From Gemmatimonadaceae bacterium (GTDB lineage: Bacteria; Gemmatimonadota; Gemmatimonadetes; Gemmatimonadales; Gemmatimonadaceae), in the NCBI GenBank assembly GCA_030835125.1, contig JAUQWM010000072.1, positions 29,898 to 93,897 on the forward strand: a DNA stretch of 64,000 nucleotides, read 5' to 3'. Under the pieces are notes generated by a model, which was not told where the DNA came from, searched no databases, and saw only the letters and a program-made list of their open reading frames with translations. Of this stretch, positions 17,211-25,623 are shown in pieces. Position 1 is the stretch's first letter. Every line of letters starts with the position of its first letter. Position numbers and translations under genes: made by a program.

Positions 17211-18367
17211 GCGCCCGCTCCCGCGCCCGCGTGGTTGCCGTTCCCCTGCGGCGTGGGCGTCCACACGCTCCAGCGACGGCGCAACCCGTTGGCGATCGCC
17301 AGCCCCGGGATCAGCTGGAGCCGCAGGAGCCACGACACCTGGCGGATCGCGCTGGAGAACGCGCGGGGGACGACCAGGCGGCCAAGGATGGCCAGCAGCA
17401 CCGTGGCCGCGGCGACGGCCAGCAGAACGACTGGCGCCGTGATGGCGAGCCAGGCAACGACCGACGCCGCGCCGACGGCGAGGGGTATCGGCGTAAAGAG
17501 CCTGAGCAGCTTGTGGAAGACGAAGTGTGCCCAGATCGGGTTCGACCAGGGCAGCAGCGCCCCCGGCTCCAGCGTGCAGTACTGGATGAGGCCCGTGAGG
17601 GTCCGTACCCGCCGTGCGAACTGCTGGTCACGGGTGAACGTGCGCGGGTCGAAGGCCACCGCGTCCTGCCGGAACCCGACGCGCCGACCCTGCCTGACGA
17701 CGGACATGGTCGTGTACAGGTCGTCGCAGATGAGCCCAGTCGGCAGGTCGCGCCAGAGCGAGGCGCGGATGGCGTAGATCGAACCCGAGGTCGACACCAC
17801 GGAGTGGCCATGCGCCTGGCCGGCGCGGATGACGGCCTCCAGTCCGGCGTAGGCAGCCATCACCGAATCCTCGCGGTGCTGCGTGTACCGGCCGGCCACG
17901 CCGCCGAAGCGATCGTCCTGCAGGGTGTCCACCAGGCGCGTGACCGCTTGGGCATTGAACTCCTGGCCGACATCCGCAAAGACGAGGATGTCCGCTCCTG
18001 AAGCGGCGCGGACGCCCGCGTTGAGGTTCGCCGCCTTGCCGCCGGGGGCATCGCCCTGGACGACCACCGCCGCCTCGCCGAGGAGCCCGCGGTACGCCTC
18101 GAGCGGATGGCCCGCGTTCCGGTCGACCGCGACGACCACGCGGAGCAACTCCGCCGGGTAGTCGGAGGCGCGAAGGTTGCGCACCCGGGCCAGGGCGGCA
18201 GCGGGCGCGTCGCGCGTGGCCACCACCACGCAGGCGATGTCGCGCGGCATGCCGGCCGCGACGGCGGGAGCCCCGCGTCTCGCGCGCAGCCACATCAGCG
18301 CGGGATACACCCCCCAGGCGAGCAGCACAATGCCGAAACAGGCGCCGGCGACGACGAGCAGGATCAT
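17207..18367 (-). CDS. Membrane family 2 glycosyltransferase
   Basis: A 386-aa processive-type GT2. An N-terminal membrane helix (MILLVVAGACFGIVLLAWGV) precedes the cytosolic GT-A domain with DAPGGKAANLNAG, the FADVGQ nucleotide-site strand and GLICDDLYTTMSVV. The QQFARR element recalls the Q-x-x-R-W motif of cellulose/chitin-synthase-like enzymes. Three further membrane helices lie at about 270-345. It is first gene of the minus-strand block GT2, epimerase, asparagine synthase, GT4, with ATGA overlap to the epimerase. It may build or extend a lipid-linked glycan at the inner membrane. Confidence 0.87.
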   Translation of the reverse strand: MILLVVAGACFGIVLLAWGVYPALMWLRARRGAPAVAAGMPRDIACVVVATRDAPAAALARVRNLRASDYPAELLRVVVAVDRNAGHPLEAYRGLLGEAAVVVQGDAPGGKAANLNAGVRAASGADILVFADVGQEFNAQAVTRLVDTLQDDRFGGVAGRYTQHREDSVMAAYAGLEAVIRAGQAHGHSVVSTSGSIYAIRASLWRDLPTGLICDDLYTTMSVVRQGRRVGFRQDAVAFDPRTFTRDQQFARRVRTLTGLIQYCTLEPGALLPWSNPIWAHFVFHKLLRLFTPIPLAVGAASVVAWLAITAPVVLLAVAAATVLLAILGRLVVPRAFSSAIRQVSWLLRLQLIPGLAIANGLRRRWSVWTPTPQGNGNHAGAGAGA

Positions 18368-18556
18368 GCCGGGTCCGGCCTAACGATTCGTGGCGTCACG
18401 CGTGTTCGTGGGCGAGTGATCTGGGCATGGCCTTGCGTATACCGCGTGAAAGCTGTGGGGGTGCGCAGCCCAGCGGTCCCCCGGACAGCGGAGGCGTCGA
18501 ACCCGACAGAAGGACGAGTATCCCCGGCGCCGGGTAAATGCTTGTGGCAACGACGA

Positions 18557-20473
18557 TTACGTGGTGGGGGCGAAGACCTGGAGCGCCAGGTCCACCTTGC
18601 CGAACGGGGCCGAGACCTGCACCCCATCCACTGCCTCCCTGACCCGGCCGAGCATTTCCCTGGCAATGGCGATTCCCTCGGCTACCGCATGCTCTCGCGA
18701 CCGGTCGTTGGCGCGCCGCATGCGGCCCAGGATCTCGTCCGGGACTACCACGCCCGGGACCTCGTTGGCGAGGAATTCCGCGTTGCGGGCACTGACCAGT
18801 GGCCAGATGCCCGCGACGACCGGGATCCTGACGGCGTCGATCTCCCGGAGGAACCGTTCGAGCTGGGCGACATCGAACACGGGCTGGGTAACCGCGAACT
18901 CGGCGCCGGCCTCCACCTTGTAGGTGAACCGTCGCAGCTCGAGGGCCGGATCGATCGCCGCGGGATTGCAGCCGACGCCGATGGCGAAGCGCGTCGGCTC
19001 GCCGATCGGGTTGCCGCCCGGGTCGAGCCCGTGATTCAGGTTGCTGACGAGGTTCGTGAGTCCGATCGCGTCGATGTCGAAGACCGCGGTGGCATCGGGA
19101 TACGGCCCCATCTTCGGGGGATCCCCGGTGATGAGCAGGATGTTCCGGAGCCCGACGGCGGACGCGCCCAGCAGGTCGCTGAGCATGCCCAGCAGGTTGC
19201 GGTCGCGACAGCAATAGTGGGTGACGGTCTCGATGCCGACGCGCTGCTCGATGAGCAGGCTGGTCATGATCGCGCCCATCCGGCTCTGGGCCCGTGGACC
19301 GTCCGGCACGTTCACGGCATCGACGCCGGCGTCGCGGAGCAGCGCCACCTCGGCCAGCATGCGGTCCGCGTTCACGCCGCGTGGCGGCACGATCTCTACC
19401 GACGTCACGAACTCCCGGGCGGCGAGCTTCGCGGCCCACTTCGACCGCGCCGCGAAGGGAACGGGGTCTGCGCCCCGGGAGGCGACGGCGGCGGAGCCGG
19501 GTTCCTGCCGTGATTGGTGACTCGTGACGCGTGACTCGGCTGAGGCGCCGGCCGCGGCTGACGAGCCGTGCCATGCGCCGAGGCGTGGGGACAACGGACG
19601 AACGCCGTCGGCGATGGCGCGGATGTGCTCGGGCGTGGTCCCGCAGCAGCCACCGACGATCCGGGCGCCCGCCTGCACGAGGTGGCGGGCATAGGTCGCC
19701 ATGTACTCGGCGCTGGCCATGTACATCGCGCGGCCACCGACCTCGCGCGGCATGCCCGCGTTAGGCTGGGCGCTGAGCTTGCGCCGGGTCACCGGGACCA
19801 TGCGCTCCACGCCCTCGAGGATCCCCTGGGGACCCACCGAGCAGTTGAGGCCGATGACGTCGGCGCCGAGGCCGTCCAGCCACGCCGCGACCGCCTCCGG
19901 CGTGGCGCCGAACGGGGTCCGGCCATCGGTGCCGATCGTCATCTGCGCCACGATCGGCATCAGCGGATCCACGTCGCGCGCCGCCTGGATCGCCTGCGCG
20001 ATCTCGTCCAGGTCGCCGAACGTCTCGATGATGAAGAGGTCCGCCCCGCCGTCCTTCAGGGCCGACATCTGCTCGCCGAACACGGCGCGGGCTTCCTCGA
20101 GGCTGGTCGGGCCGTAAGGCTCGAGCCTGACGCCGAGGGGCCCGACCGCGCCGGCGACCAGGCATCGCTCGCCGCCGACGTCGCGGGCGATACGGGCCGC
20201 CGCGCGGTTGAAGTCCGCCGCCTGCGGCTCCAGCCCGTACTGGGCGAGCTTCACGCGGTTGGCCCCGAAGGTGTTCGTCTCCAGCACCTCGGCCCCGGCG
20301 GCGGCGTATTCGGCATGCACGGCGCGCACCAGGTCGGGGGCCCGCGTGTTCAGCTCATCGTAGCACTGGTTGATGAACACGCCGCGGGCATAGAGCATGG
20401 TGCCCATGGCGCCGTCGAACACGACGACGGATTCAGGATCGAGGAGCCGCTCTAGCAGGTGGCCGCGGCTCAT
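18557..20473 (-). CDS. Bifunctional homocysteine S-methyltransferase / 5,10-methylenetetrahydrofolate reductase
   Basis: A 638-aa fusion. Residues about 1-300 are a Zn-dependent homocysteine methyltransferase domain (VVFDGAMGTMLYARG at the start; zinc cysteines in GLNCSVGP and GGCCGTTPEHI). Residues about 350-630 are a MetF-like flavoprotein domain (TSVEIVPPRGVNADRM, TGDPPKMGPYPDATAVFDID, QPVFD). The domains are joined by an Ala-rich linker that holds the translated heptad repeat at 19510-19537 (peptide AESRVTSHQSRQ). The ATG overlaps the metH stop (ATGA). Known Bacillus YitJ-type enzymes have the same domain order. With MetH upstream it would supply methyl-folate for methionine synthesis. 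Confidence 0.9.
   Translation of the reverse strand: MSRGHLLERLLDPESVVVFDGAMGTMLYARGVFINQCYDELNTRAPDLVRAVHAEYAAAGAEVLETNTFGANRVKLAQYGLEPQAADFNRAAARIARDVGGERCLVAGAVGPLGVRLEPYGPTSLEEARAVFGEQMSALKDGGADLFIIETFGDLDEIAQAIQAARDVDPLMPIVAQMTIGTDGRTPFGATPEAVAAWLDGLGADVIGLNCSVGPQGILEGVERMVPVTRRKLSAQPNAGMPREVGGRAMYMASAEYMATYARHLVQAGARIVGGCCGTTPEHIRAIADGVRPLSPRLGAWHGSSAAAGASAESRVTSHQSRQEPGSAAVASRGADPVPFAARSKWAAKLAAREFVTSVEIVPPRGVNADRMLAEVALLRDAGVDAVNVPDGPRAQSRMGAIMTSLLIEQRVGIETVTHYCCRDRNLLGMLSDLLGASAVGLRNILLITGDPPKMGPYPDATAVFDIDAIGLTNLVSNLNHGLDPGGNPIGEPTRFAIGVGCNPAAIDPALELRRFTYKVEAGAEFAVTQPVFDVAQLERFLREIDAVRIPVVAGIWPLVSARNAEFLANEVPGVVVPDEILGRMRRANDRSREHAVAEGIAIAREMLGRVREAVDGVQVSAPFGKVDLALQVFAPTT
19510..19537 (+). 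repeat. In-frame heptad repeat (4 copies) inside the homocysteine methyltransferase-MetF fusion
   Basis: Four heptads GTGATTG, GTGACTC, GTGACGC, GTGACTC are read on the opposite strand as part of the interdomain linker of the fusion gene. Seventeen bases (GTGACGCGTGACTCGGC) are identical with the copy inside metH at 23063-23079. Confidence 0.9.
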
Positions 20474-23400
20474 CGTCGCGATCCGTCGCTGGTGACGGCG
20501 TCGCGCGGGACCCGCGCCTCGGCGCCCCCCGTGCCCTCCCCGCGAATGGCGTAGTACTTCGCCTCGGGGTGGTGGACGACCATCGCCGCCGTGCTCTGCT
20601 CGGGCACCAGCTGGAAGGCGGACGTCAGCGTCATGCCTAACGTCTCTTCGGCCGGGAGCAGCCGGAAGACCACCGCGTGGTCGTCCAGGTCGGGGCAGGC
20701 GCCATAGCCCCACGAGTACCGCTTGCCACGCCCATCGGCCAGCCCCAGCTCGCGGCGGATCCGCCGGTGCATCCACTCGGCCGTGGCCTCGGCCGCTTCC
20801 ACCGCCAGCCCGTGCACGAAATACGCCTCGGCGTACTCCCCGGCGGCCTGGAGTTCGTCGAACCGCCTCGACGCGGCGTCGCCCACCGTCACCAGCTGGA
20901 GCGGCAGCACGTCGACATCGCCGGACTCCACGGCGCGGAAGTAGTCGGCGAGGCACAGCCGGTCACGGCCGTCCTGCCTCGGGAACGAGAACCGCGCGAT
21001 TTCCCGCCGCGCGCCGCCATCGCTCTGCAGCGCAGCCGCGTCATACACGATCACCGCGTTGCCCTCCGACTGCACCGGGAAGTACCCGTAGACGGCCTGT
21101 GGCCTGAGCCAGCCGTTCCGGTGCGCATCGTCGCGCAGGCGGCGCAGCGTGGGCTCGAAGACGTCGCGCACGCTCGCGCGGTAGGCCTCACCCGAGCCAC
21201 GCCCGCCCCACTGGAGCCGGTACAGCTCATCGAGGTCCAGCAGGTCGAGCACCTCGTCGACGGGGATGTCGCGCAGCACGCGCACGCCCCACGGTGGCGC
21301 CGGCGGCAGGGCGTGCGTCGCCGATACGGCGCTCCTTCCCGTGTCCGTACTGCCGCCGAGCGCGTCCTTGCCGGTCGTGGCGTGGAGGAATACGTCGCGG
21401 CGCGCTTCGTCGACGAGCTTCCGGACCAGCGCCTCTCGATTCGGCACGTCCATCAGCGCATCCACAGTTTCCAGCCCCTCGAAGGCATCCTTGCAGTAGA
21501 AGACGCCCGGTCCGTAGGCTCGCTCTCCTTCCACGAACAGCGTGCGGCGCCCGAAGCGCCGGTTGATGGCCGCCCCGCCGATGAGGACGGGAACGCTCAG
21601 GCCACGCTTGTCCAGCTCCTGGACGCAGATCGGCATCTGCTTCGAGGTGGAAACGAGGAGCGCCGAGAGCCCGATTGCGTCGGCGTTCACCTCGATGGCC
21701 TTGTCGATGATGGTGTTGACCGGCACCTGCTTGCCAAGGTCGAACACGGTGTAGCCGTTGTTGGAGAGGATCGTGTTGACGAGCGACTTGCCGATGTCGT
21801 GCACGTCGCCATAGACCGTCGCCAGGACGACGCGACCCTTGGTGTAGCCCTCGTTGCGCTCGAGGAACTGCTCGAGGTGCTTCACCGCCTTCTTCATCAC
21901 TTCGGCCGACTGGAGCACGAACGGGAGGATCAGTTCGCCGGCGCCGAACTTGTCACCGACCTCCTTCATGGCGGGGAGCAGGACCTCGTTGAGCACCCGG
22001 ACGGGTTGCTCACGCACGCCGGTGGCGTCGAGGGCCTCCTCGATGCCCTCCTTCTTGCGGTGCACGATCATCCAGTGCACGCGCTGGTCGGTGGTCATGC
22101 CGGCGGTGGGATCTTCCTTCGTCCCCTCGCCCGACTCCCGTCCCGCGTCCGCCTGCGAGAAGTGCTCGATGAACCGCTGGAGCGCGTCGGGTCGGTGGTT
22201 GAACACCAGGTCGTCAGCCAGCGCGCGCTCGTCAGGCGGGATCTCGGCGTACGGGGTGACGTGGGCGGGATTGACGATCGCCGCGTCGAGGCCGGCCTGG
22301 ACGCAGTGGTGGAGGAAGACCGAGTTGAGGACGGCGCGCGCGGCCGGCGCGAGGCCGAAGCTCACGTTGGACACGCCGAGGATCGTGAAGACGCCCGGCA
22401 GCTCGCGCTTGATGAGCCGGATGCCCTCGATCGTCTCGCGTGCCGAGTCGATCCACTCCTGGTCGCCGGTGGCGAGGGTGAAGGTGAGGGCGTCGAAGAC
22501 CAGGTCGCCCGGGGTGAGCCCATACTCGTCGACCACGATGTCATGGATGCGGCGCGCGACCTCGAGCTTGCGCTCGCGGGTCTTCGCCATGCCCACTTCG
22601 TCGATGGTGAGCGCCACGAGCGCCGCCCCGTGCTTCTTTGCCAGCGGGACGACGGCCTCGATCCGCTTCCGGCCGTTCTCCATGTTGATGGAGTTGATGA
22701 TCGCGCGCCCAGGGATATGCTCGAGGGCCGCCTCGATCACCGGGGCCTCGGTGGAATCGATCATCAGTGGCGACTCCACGCTCATCGACAGCAGCTTGAC
22801 GACCTTCGCCATCTGCTCGGCTTCGTCGGCACGCTCGGTGAGCGCGACGCAGACGTCGAGGACATGTGCCCCGGACTCGGATTGGTCGCGGGCCACCTCG
22901 AGGATGCCGTCGTAGTCGTCGGCCAGCAGCAACCGCTTCACCTTGCGCGATCCCTGGGAATTCACGCGCTCCCCGACCAGGAGCGGCGGCGGATCCTGGT
23001 GCAGCGTGATGGCCCGCATCGCGCTCGCCAGGCGGGAGATGACACCGCGCGGTTCGTGACTGGTGACGCGTGACTCGGCACTGCCGGAAGCTTTCCCCGG
23101 ACCCTCGACTCCGGACCTGGCGCCCAGCGCGTCAATCTCACGACACACGGCGCGCAGGTGGTCGGGCGTCGTCCCGCAGCACCCGCCGACGATGCGCACG
23201 CCGAAGTCGCGCACGAACTCGGCGAGCATGGTCGCCATCGGATCGGGCTCGAGCGGGTAGACCGCGTCGCCGGTGCCGGTATTCAGGGGCAGGCCGGCGT
23301 TGGGAATGCACGACACCGGGCGTGTCGCGTGCTCCGCCAGGTAGCGGATCGGCTCGCGCATGTGCTCCGGTCCGGTCGAGCAGTTCAGGCCGAGGACGTC

Positions 23401-24099
23401 CACGCGCAGCGACTCCAGGGTCGTCATCGCGCTGGCGATGTCGGTGCCAAGGAGCATGCGCCCGCTGGTATCCAGTGTCACCTGCGCCTGGACGGGAACG
23501 CGCCGGCCGAGTTCCGAGAAGAGCCGCTCGAAGCCGGCGAGTGCGGCTTTCACCTCCAGGATGTCCTGTGCCGTCTCCACGAGCAGCAGGTCCACGCCAC
23601 CCTCGACCAGGTACTTCGCCTGGAGGTAGTACTGCTCGCTCAGTTCGCCGAACGTGGTGTCGGAGAGGACAGGATCGCTGCTCGACGGCAGCAGCCCGGT
23701 CGGGCCGATGGAGCCGGCAACGAATCGCGGGCGCTCAGGTGTCGCGAACCGATCGGCGGCTTCGCGGGCGAGTTGCGCCGCGGCGACGTTCACGTCGCGC
23801 ACCTTCTCCCCGATACCCCATTCCGCGAGCCGTCGCGGCGTCGACTGGAACGTGCAGGTCTCGAGCACGTCGCACCCGGCGGCGAGGAACGACTCGTGGA
23901 TCTCACGAATCACGTCCGGGCGAGTGAGGACGAGGTGGTCGTTGCATCCCTCCAGCGTCCTTCCGCCGAAGTCATCGGCGCCGAGGTGGTATCGCTGGAT
24001 GCTCGTCCCCATGGCGCCGTCGAACACGAGCACCCGCCGCGCGAGGGCGTCGAGGTAGGGCGAGGAAGAACCGGGGTGTGTCGCTGGGTGGTCCGTCAC
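20470..24099 (-). CDS. metH: Cobalamin-dependent methionine synthase
   Basis: A 1209-aa enzyme with all four MetH modules: homocysteine domain (about 15-320; LNCSTGPEHM and GGCCGTTPDHL zinc cysteines), pterin/methyl-folate domain (about 355-620; INSINMENG), cobalamin domain (about 660-880; VYGDVHDIGKSLV with the DxHxxG cobalt-ligand histidine) and SAM reactivation domain (about 915-1195; RYSWGYGACPDLDD). The linker after the homocysteine module contains the translated heptad repeat 23056-23076. I chose GTG at 24099 because AAGGA lies 5 bases upstream; the TTG at 24117 is weaker. It is preceded by a SAM-II type riboswitch and overlaps the downstream fusion gene. Confidence 0.95.
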   Translation of the reverse strand: MTDHPATHPGSSSPYLDALARRVLVFDGAMGTSIQRYHLGADDFGGRTLEGCNDHLVLTRPDVIREIHESFLAAGCDVLETCTFQSTPRRLAEWGIGEKVRDVNVAAAQLAREAADRFATPERPRFVAGSIGPTGLLPSSSDPVLSDTTFGELSEQYYLQAKYLVEGGVDLLLVETAQDILEVKAALAGFERLFSELGRRVPVQAQVTLDTSGRMLLGTDIASAMTTLESLRVDVLGLNCSTGPEHMREPIRYLAEHATRPVSCIPNAGLPLNTGTGDAVYPLEPDPMATMLAEFVRDFGVRIVGGCCGTTPDHLRAVCREIDALGARSGVEGPGKASGSAESRVTSHEPRGVISRLASAMRAITLHQDPPPLLVGERVNSQGSRKVKRLLLADDYDGILEVARDQSESGAHVLDVCVALTERADEAEQMAKVVKLLSMSVESPLMIDSTEAPVIEAALEHIPGRAIINSINMENGRKRIEAVVPLAKKHGAALVALTIDEVGMAKTRERKLEVARRIHDIVVDEYGLTPGDLVFDALTFTLATGDQEWIDSARETIEGIRLIKRELPGVFTILGVSNVSFGLAPAARAVLNSVFLHHCVQAGLDAAIVNPAHVTPYAEIPPDERALADDLVFNHRPDALQRFIEHFSQADAGRESGEGTKEDPTAGMTTDQRVHWMIVHRKKEGIEEALDATGVREQPVRVLNEVLLPAMKEVGDKFGAGELILPFVLQSAEVMKKAVKHLEQFLERNEGYTKGRVVLATVYGDVHDIGKSLVNTILSNNGYTVFDLGKQVPVNTIIDKAIEVNADAIGLSALLVSTSKQMPICVQELDKRGLSVPVLIGGAAINRRFGRRTLFVEGERAYGPGVFYCKDAFEGLETVDALMDVPNREALVRKLVDEARRDVFLHATTGKDALGGSTDTGRSAVSATHALPPAPPWGVRVLRDIPVDEVLDLLDLDELYRLQWGGRGSGEAYRASVRDVFEPTLRRLRDDAHRNGWLRPQAVYGYFPVQSEGNAVIVYDAAALQSDGGARREIARFSFPRQDGRDRLCLADYFRAVESGDVDVLPLQLVTVGDAASRRFDELQAAGEYAEAYFVHGLAVEAAEATAEWMHRRIRRELGLADGRGKRYSWGYGACPDLDDHAVVFRLLPAEETLGMTLTSAFQLVPEQSTAAMVVHHPEAKYYAIRGEGTGGAEARVPRDAVTSDGSRR
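23056..23076 (+). repeat. In-frame heptad repeat (3 copies) inside metH
   Basis: GTGACTG, GTGACGC, GTGACTC. Read on the minus strand it encodes AESRVTSHEPR in the linker between the homocysteine and pterin modules of MetH. It is nearly the same peptide as in the adjacent fusion gene. Confidence 0.9.
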
Positions 24100-24104
24100 G
24101 GGTG

Positions 24105-24109
24105 TCCTT
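24105..24109 (-). promoter_or_regulatory. Ribosome binding site of metH
   Basis: AAGGA on the minus strand, 5 bases before GTG at 24099. It decides the start in favour of GTG over the TTG at 24117. Confidence 0.7.
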
Positions 24110-24118
24110 GAACGCAAA

Positions 24119-24142
24119 CGGCCCGACGCACGCGCCGGGCCG
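24119..24142 (-). terminator. Leader hairpin of metH, terminator-like
   Basis: On the minus strand CGGCCCG and CGGGCCG form a 7-bp stem with a 10-base loop, followed by TTT. It sits between the SAM-II aptamer and the metH start. An alternative hairpin GCGCCG/CGGCGC at 24132-24146 overlaps its 5' arm, so the two cannot form together, as expected for an attenuation switch. The U-tract is short, so termination efficiency is uncertain. Confidence 0.5.
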
Positions 24143-24145
24143 GCG

Positions 24146-24195
24146 CTTTAGCGGTTTGTTTTACGTGGCCGCAAGTTGCCTGAAATCGCCACGAA
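24146..24195 (-). ncRNA. SAM-II type riboswitch in the metH leader
   Basis: On the minus strand the P1 stem is CGTGGC pairing with GCCACG. The loop begins GATTT and ends CTTGCG, and P1 is followed by GTAAAACAAACCGCTAAAG. This matches the known SAM-II (SAM-alpha, metA-type) pattern: GATTT, TTGC, CCACGT-AAACAA and the terminal CGCTAAAG. SAM-II senses S-adenosylmethionine and shuts off methionine/SAM genes, which fits its position upstream of metH. Assigned by eye from conserved blocks and stem pairing, without a covariance-model score. Confidence 0.78.
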
Positions 24196-24242
24196 TCGGT
24201 TGTCGTGCGCGGTCCTGCCGAGCAGGAGTCCGCGCCCCATGA

Positions 24243-24271
24243 GGAATAACGAGCGTCGGGGGCCGCGGCAA
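24243..24271 (-). promoter_or_regulatory. Candidate promoter of the metH operon
   Basis: On the minus strand TTGCCG (24266-24271) and TATTCC (24243-24248) are spaced by 17 bp, about 50 bp upstream of the riboswitch. The fit to sigma-70 consensus is only moderate. Confidence 0.35.
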
Positions 24272-24285
24272 GCGGCGCGACTGCC

Positions 24286-24696
24286 TTACGACGCCGGCGA
24301 CTCGGGAAGCGTCACGTCGCCCGGACGGCCTGTCGCACGCGCGCGTGACAGTACGTGTTCCGCGAGGGCGAGCAGACGGTTCCGCTCGAGCGGGAGGACC
24401 AGGTCGGCGAGGACGTGCCGGGCAACCCCGGCCGGAAGCATGCGCGAGGTGTCGCCCGCCTCGCGGAAGGTCACCAGCGCCGCCGCGCCCCCCAGCAGCG
24501 CCCCGAGATATGGCTGGCCGGCCTCGGCGCGGGCCACCAGTTCCCGTTCCACGATCACCAGCACCGCCTCGGCGCTCATGCGCACTTCGGATGCCTCCTC
24601 CAGCGAGCCGACCACCGTCACGCGCTGTCCGGTGTTGGCGAAGGCCTGGGCGAGTCCCTCGAGCAGTGCGGTGTTGCCGCCAGCGAGGACGATCAT
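24286..24696 (-). CDS. Small hypothetical protein, receiver-like fold suspected
   Basis: A 136-aa protein starting MIVLAGGNTALLEGLAQAFA. The alternation of hydrophobic strands (VTVVGS, AVLVIVE, AALVTFRE, LADLVLPLERNRLLALAEHVL) recalls a response-regulator receiver domain, ending with the receiver-like LPLERNRLLALAEHVLSRA helix. The phosphoacceptor aspartate and conserved lysine are not where expected, so a phosphorelay role is not supported. It is upstream of DUF167/YggT on the same reading direction only by position (its start at 24696 is 10 bp past the DUF167 stop), so it is probably last gene of that operon. Function unknown. Confidence 0.6.
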   Translation of the reverse strand: MIVLAGGNTALLEGLAQAFANTGQRVTVVGSLEEASEVRMSAEAVLVIVERELVARAEAGQPYLGALLGGAAALVTFREAGDTSRMLPAGVARHVLADLVLPLERNRLLALAEHVLSRARATGRPGDVTLPESPAS

Positions 24697-24705
24697 GGGG
24701 GATCG

Positions 24706-25002
24706 TTAGGTCAACGAGAGGATCCGGTCAAGGGCCGGGCGGGCTGAGGCATCGACTTCGACAATCTTGTTGCGCGACGAGACACCGGACACGATCCGCA
24801 CGCAGCGGCGCGGGATATCGAGCGCCGAGGCCAGGAAGCGGATGAGCGCCTCGTTGGCCGCCCCGTCGACCGGTGGCGCCTGCAGTCGGACTCGGAGTGC
24901 GCCGCCATGCACACCCGCAATTTCGTCGCTGGAAGCCCGGGGTTGTACCCGGACAGCGAACCGGACCGCGCCGGGTCGCTCGTCCAGCGCCACCGGACTC
25001 AT
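24706..25002 (-). CDS. DUF167 (YggU) family protein
   Basis: A 98-aa protein of the conserved YggU family. The diagnostic central motif is present: RVQPRASSDEIAGVHGGALRV followed by APPVDGAANEALIRFLA and the VSGVSSRNKIVEV strand. The molecular role is unknown in all organisms. ATG at 25002 overlaps the yggT stop (ATGA); the pairing yggT-yggU is widely conserved in bacteria, which supports both calls. Confidence 0.9.
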   Translation of the reverse strand: MSPVALDERPGAVRFAVRVQPRASSDEIAGVHGGALRVRLQAPPVDGAANEALIRFLASALDIPRRCVRIVSGVSSRNKIVEVDASARPALDRILSLT

Positions 25003-25592
25003 CCGAGGAACCCGCGGGCCAGGGCCTCGATGATGCCGAGCCCGAAGAACGCGATGATCGGGGTGATGTCGATGTTCCCGAAGGGCGGGATGATCCGTCG
25101 CAGTGGGCGCAGGATCGGCTCCGTCGCCGCGAAAGCCCACCGCACCCAGGGCGAGAAGGGACTGACGGGCAGCCACGACGACACCACCCGCACGATGATC
25201 GCGACACGCAGCACCATGAAGAACCAGTAGACCAGGAGGCGGGCGATCCCTCCCGGTCCGCCCGACACCCCGTTCGCAACGTCCATGAGCAAGTCGCGGA
25301 CGAAATCCACGAGGGCGAGCAGGACAACGCCGGCAATAAGGAGTGCGCCCAGTGCCCACCAGGGTGCGGACGCCGGCTGTCCACCGGCCCGCACTACGCG
25401 TCGCTCGATGGGCGCCAGCAGCGGGTCGACGTGCTTCCGGAAGAACCGCGCCACAGGGCTGAACGGGCCCAGGCGCCGCGTTCGCAGCAACCAGTCGGTC
25501 ACGGCCACCAGGGCGAGCAGCACGGCCGCCCACAGGAGCACGACCTGGAGGAGGTTCCGAAACGTCCCGAAGGCGGAGAGCAAGCCGATCAC
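24999..25592 (-). CDS. yggT: YggT family membrane protein
   Basis: A 197-aa integral membrane protein with an N-terminal membrane segment (LLQVVLLWAAVLLALVAVT), a second at about 80-100, and the family-defining C-terminal part VVSSWLPVSPFSPWVRW plus EPILRPLRRIIPPFGNIDI and a last helix. YggT proteins have been linked to osmotic tolerance and to septum or thylakoid organisation; the exact role is open. It overlaps the DUF167 gene by four bases, in the conserved yggT-yggU order. Confidence 0.9.
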   Translation of the reverse strand: MIGLLSAFGTFRNLLQVVLLWAAVLLALVAVTDWLLRTRRLGPFSPVARFFRKHVDPLLAPIERRVVRAGGQPASAPWWALGALLIAGVVLLALVDFVRDLLMDVANGVSGGPGGIARLLVYWFFMVLRVAIIVRVVSSWLPVSPFSPWVRWAFAATEPILRPLRRIIPPFGNIDITPIIAFFGLGIIEALARGFLG

Positions 25593-25623
25593 GCGTGAAA
25601 CCTGCCCCCGTGCGTCAGTGCCT

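Noticed and set aside
24119..24195. Cobalamin riboswitch upstream of metH
   Set aside because: No B12-box-like sequence was found; the conserved blocks fit SAM-II instead.
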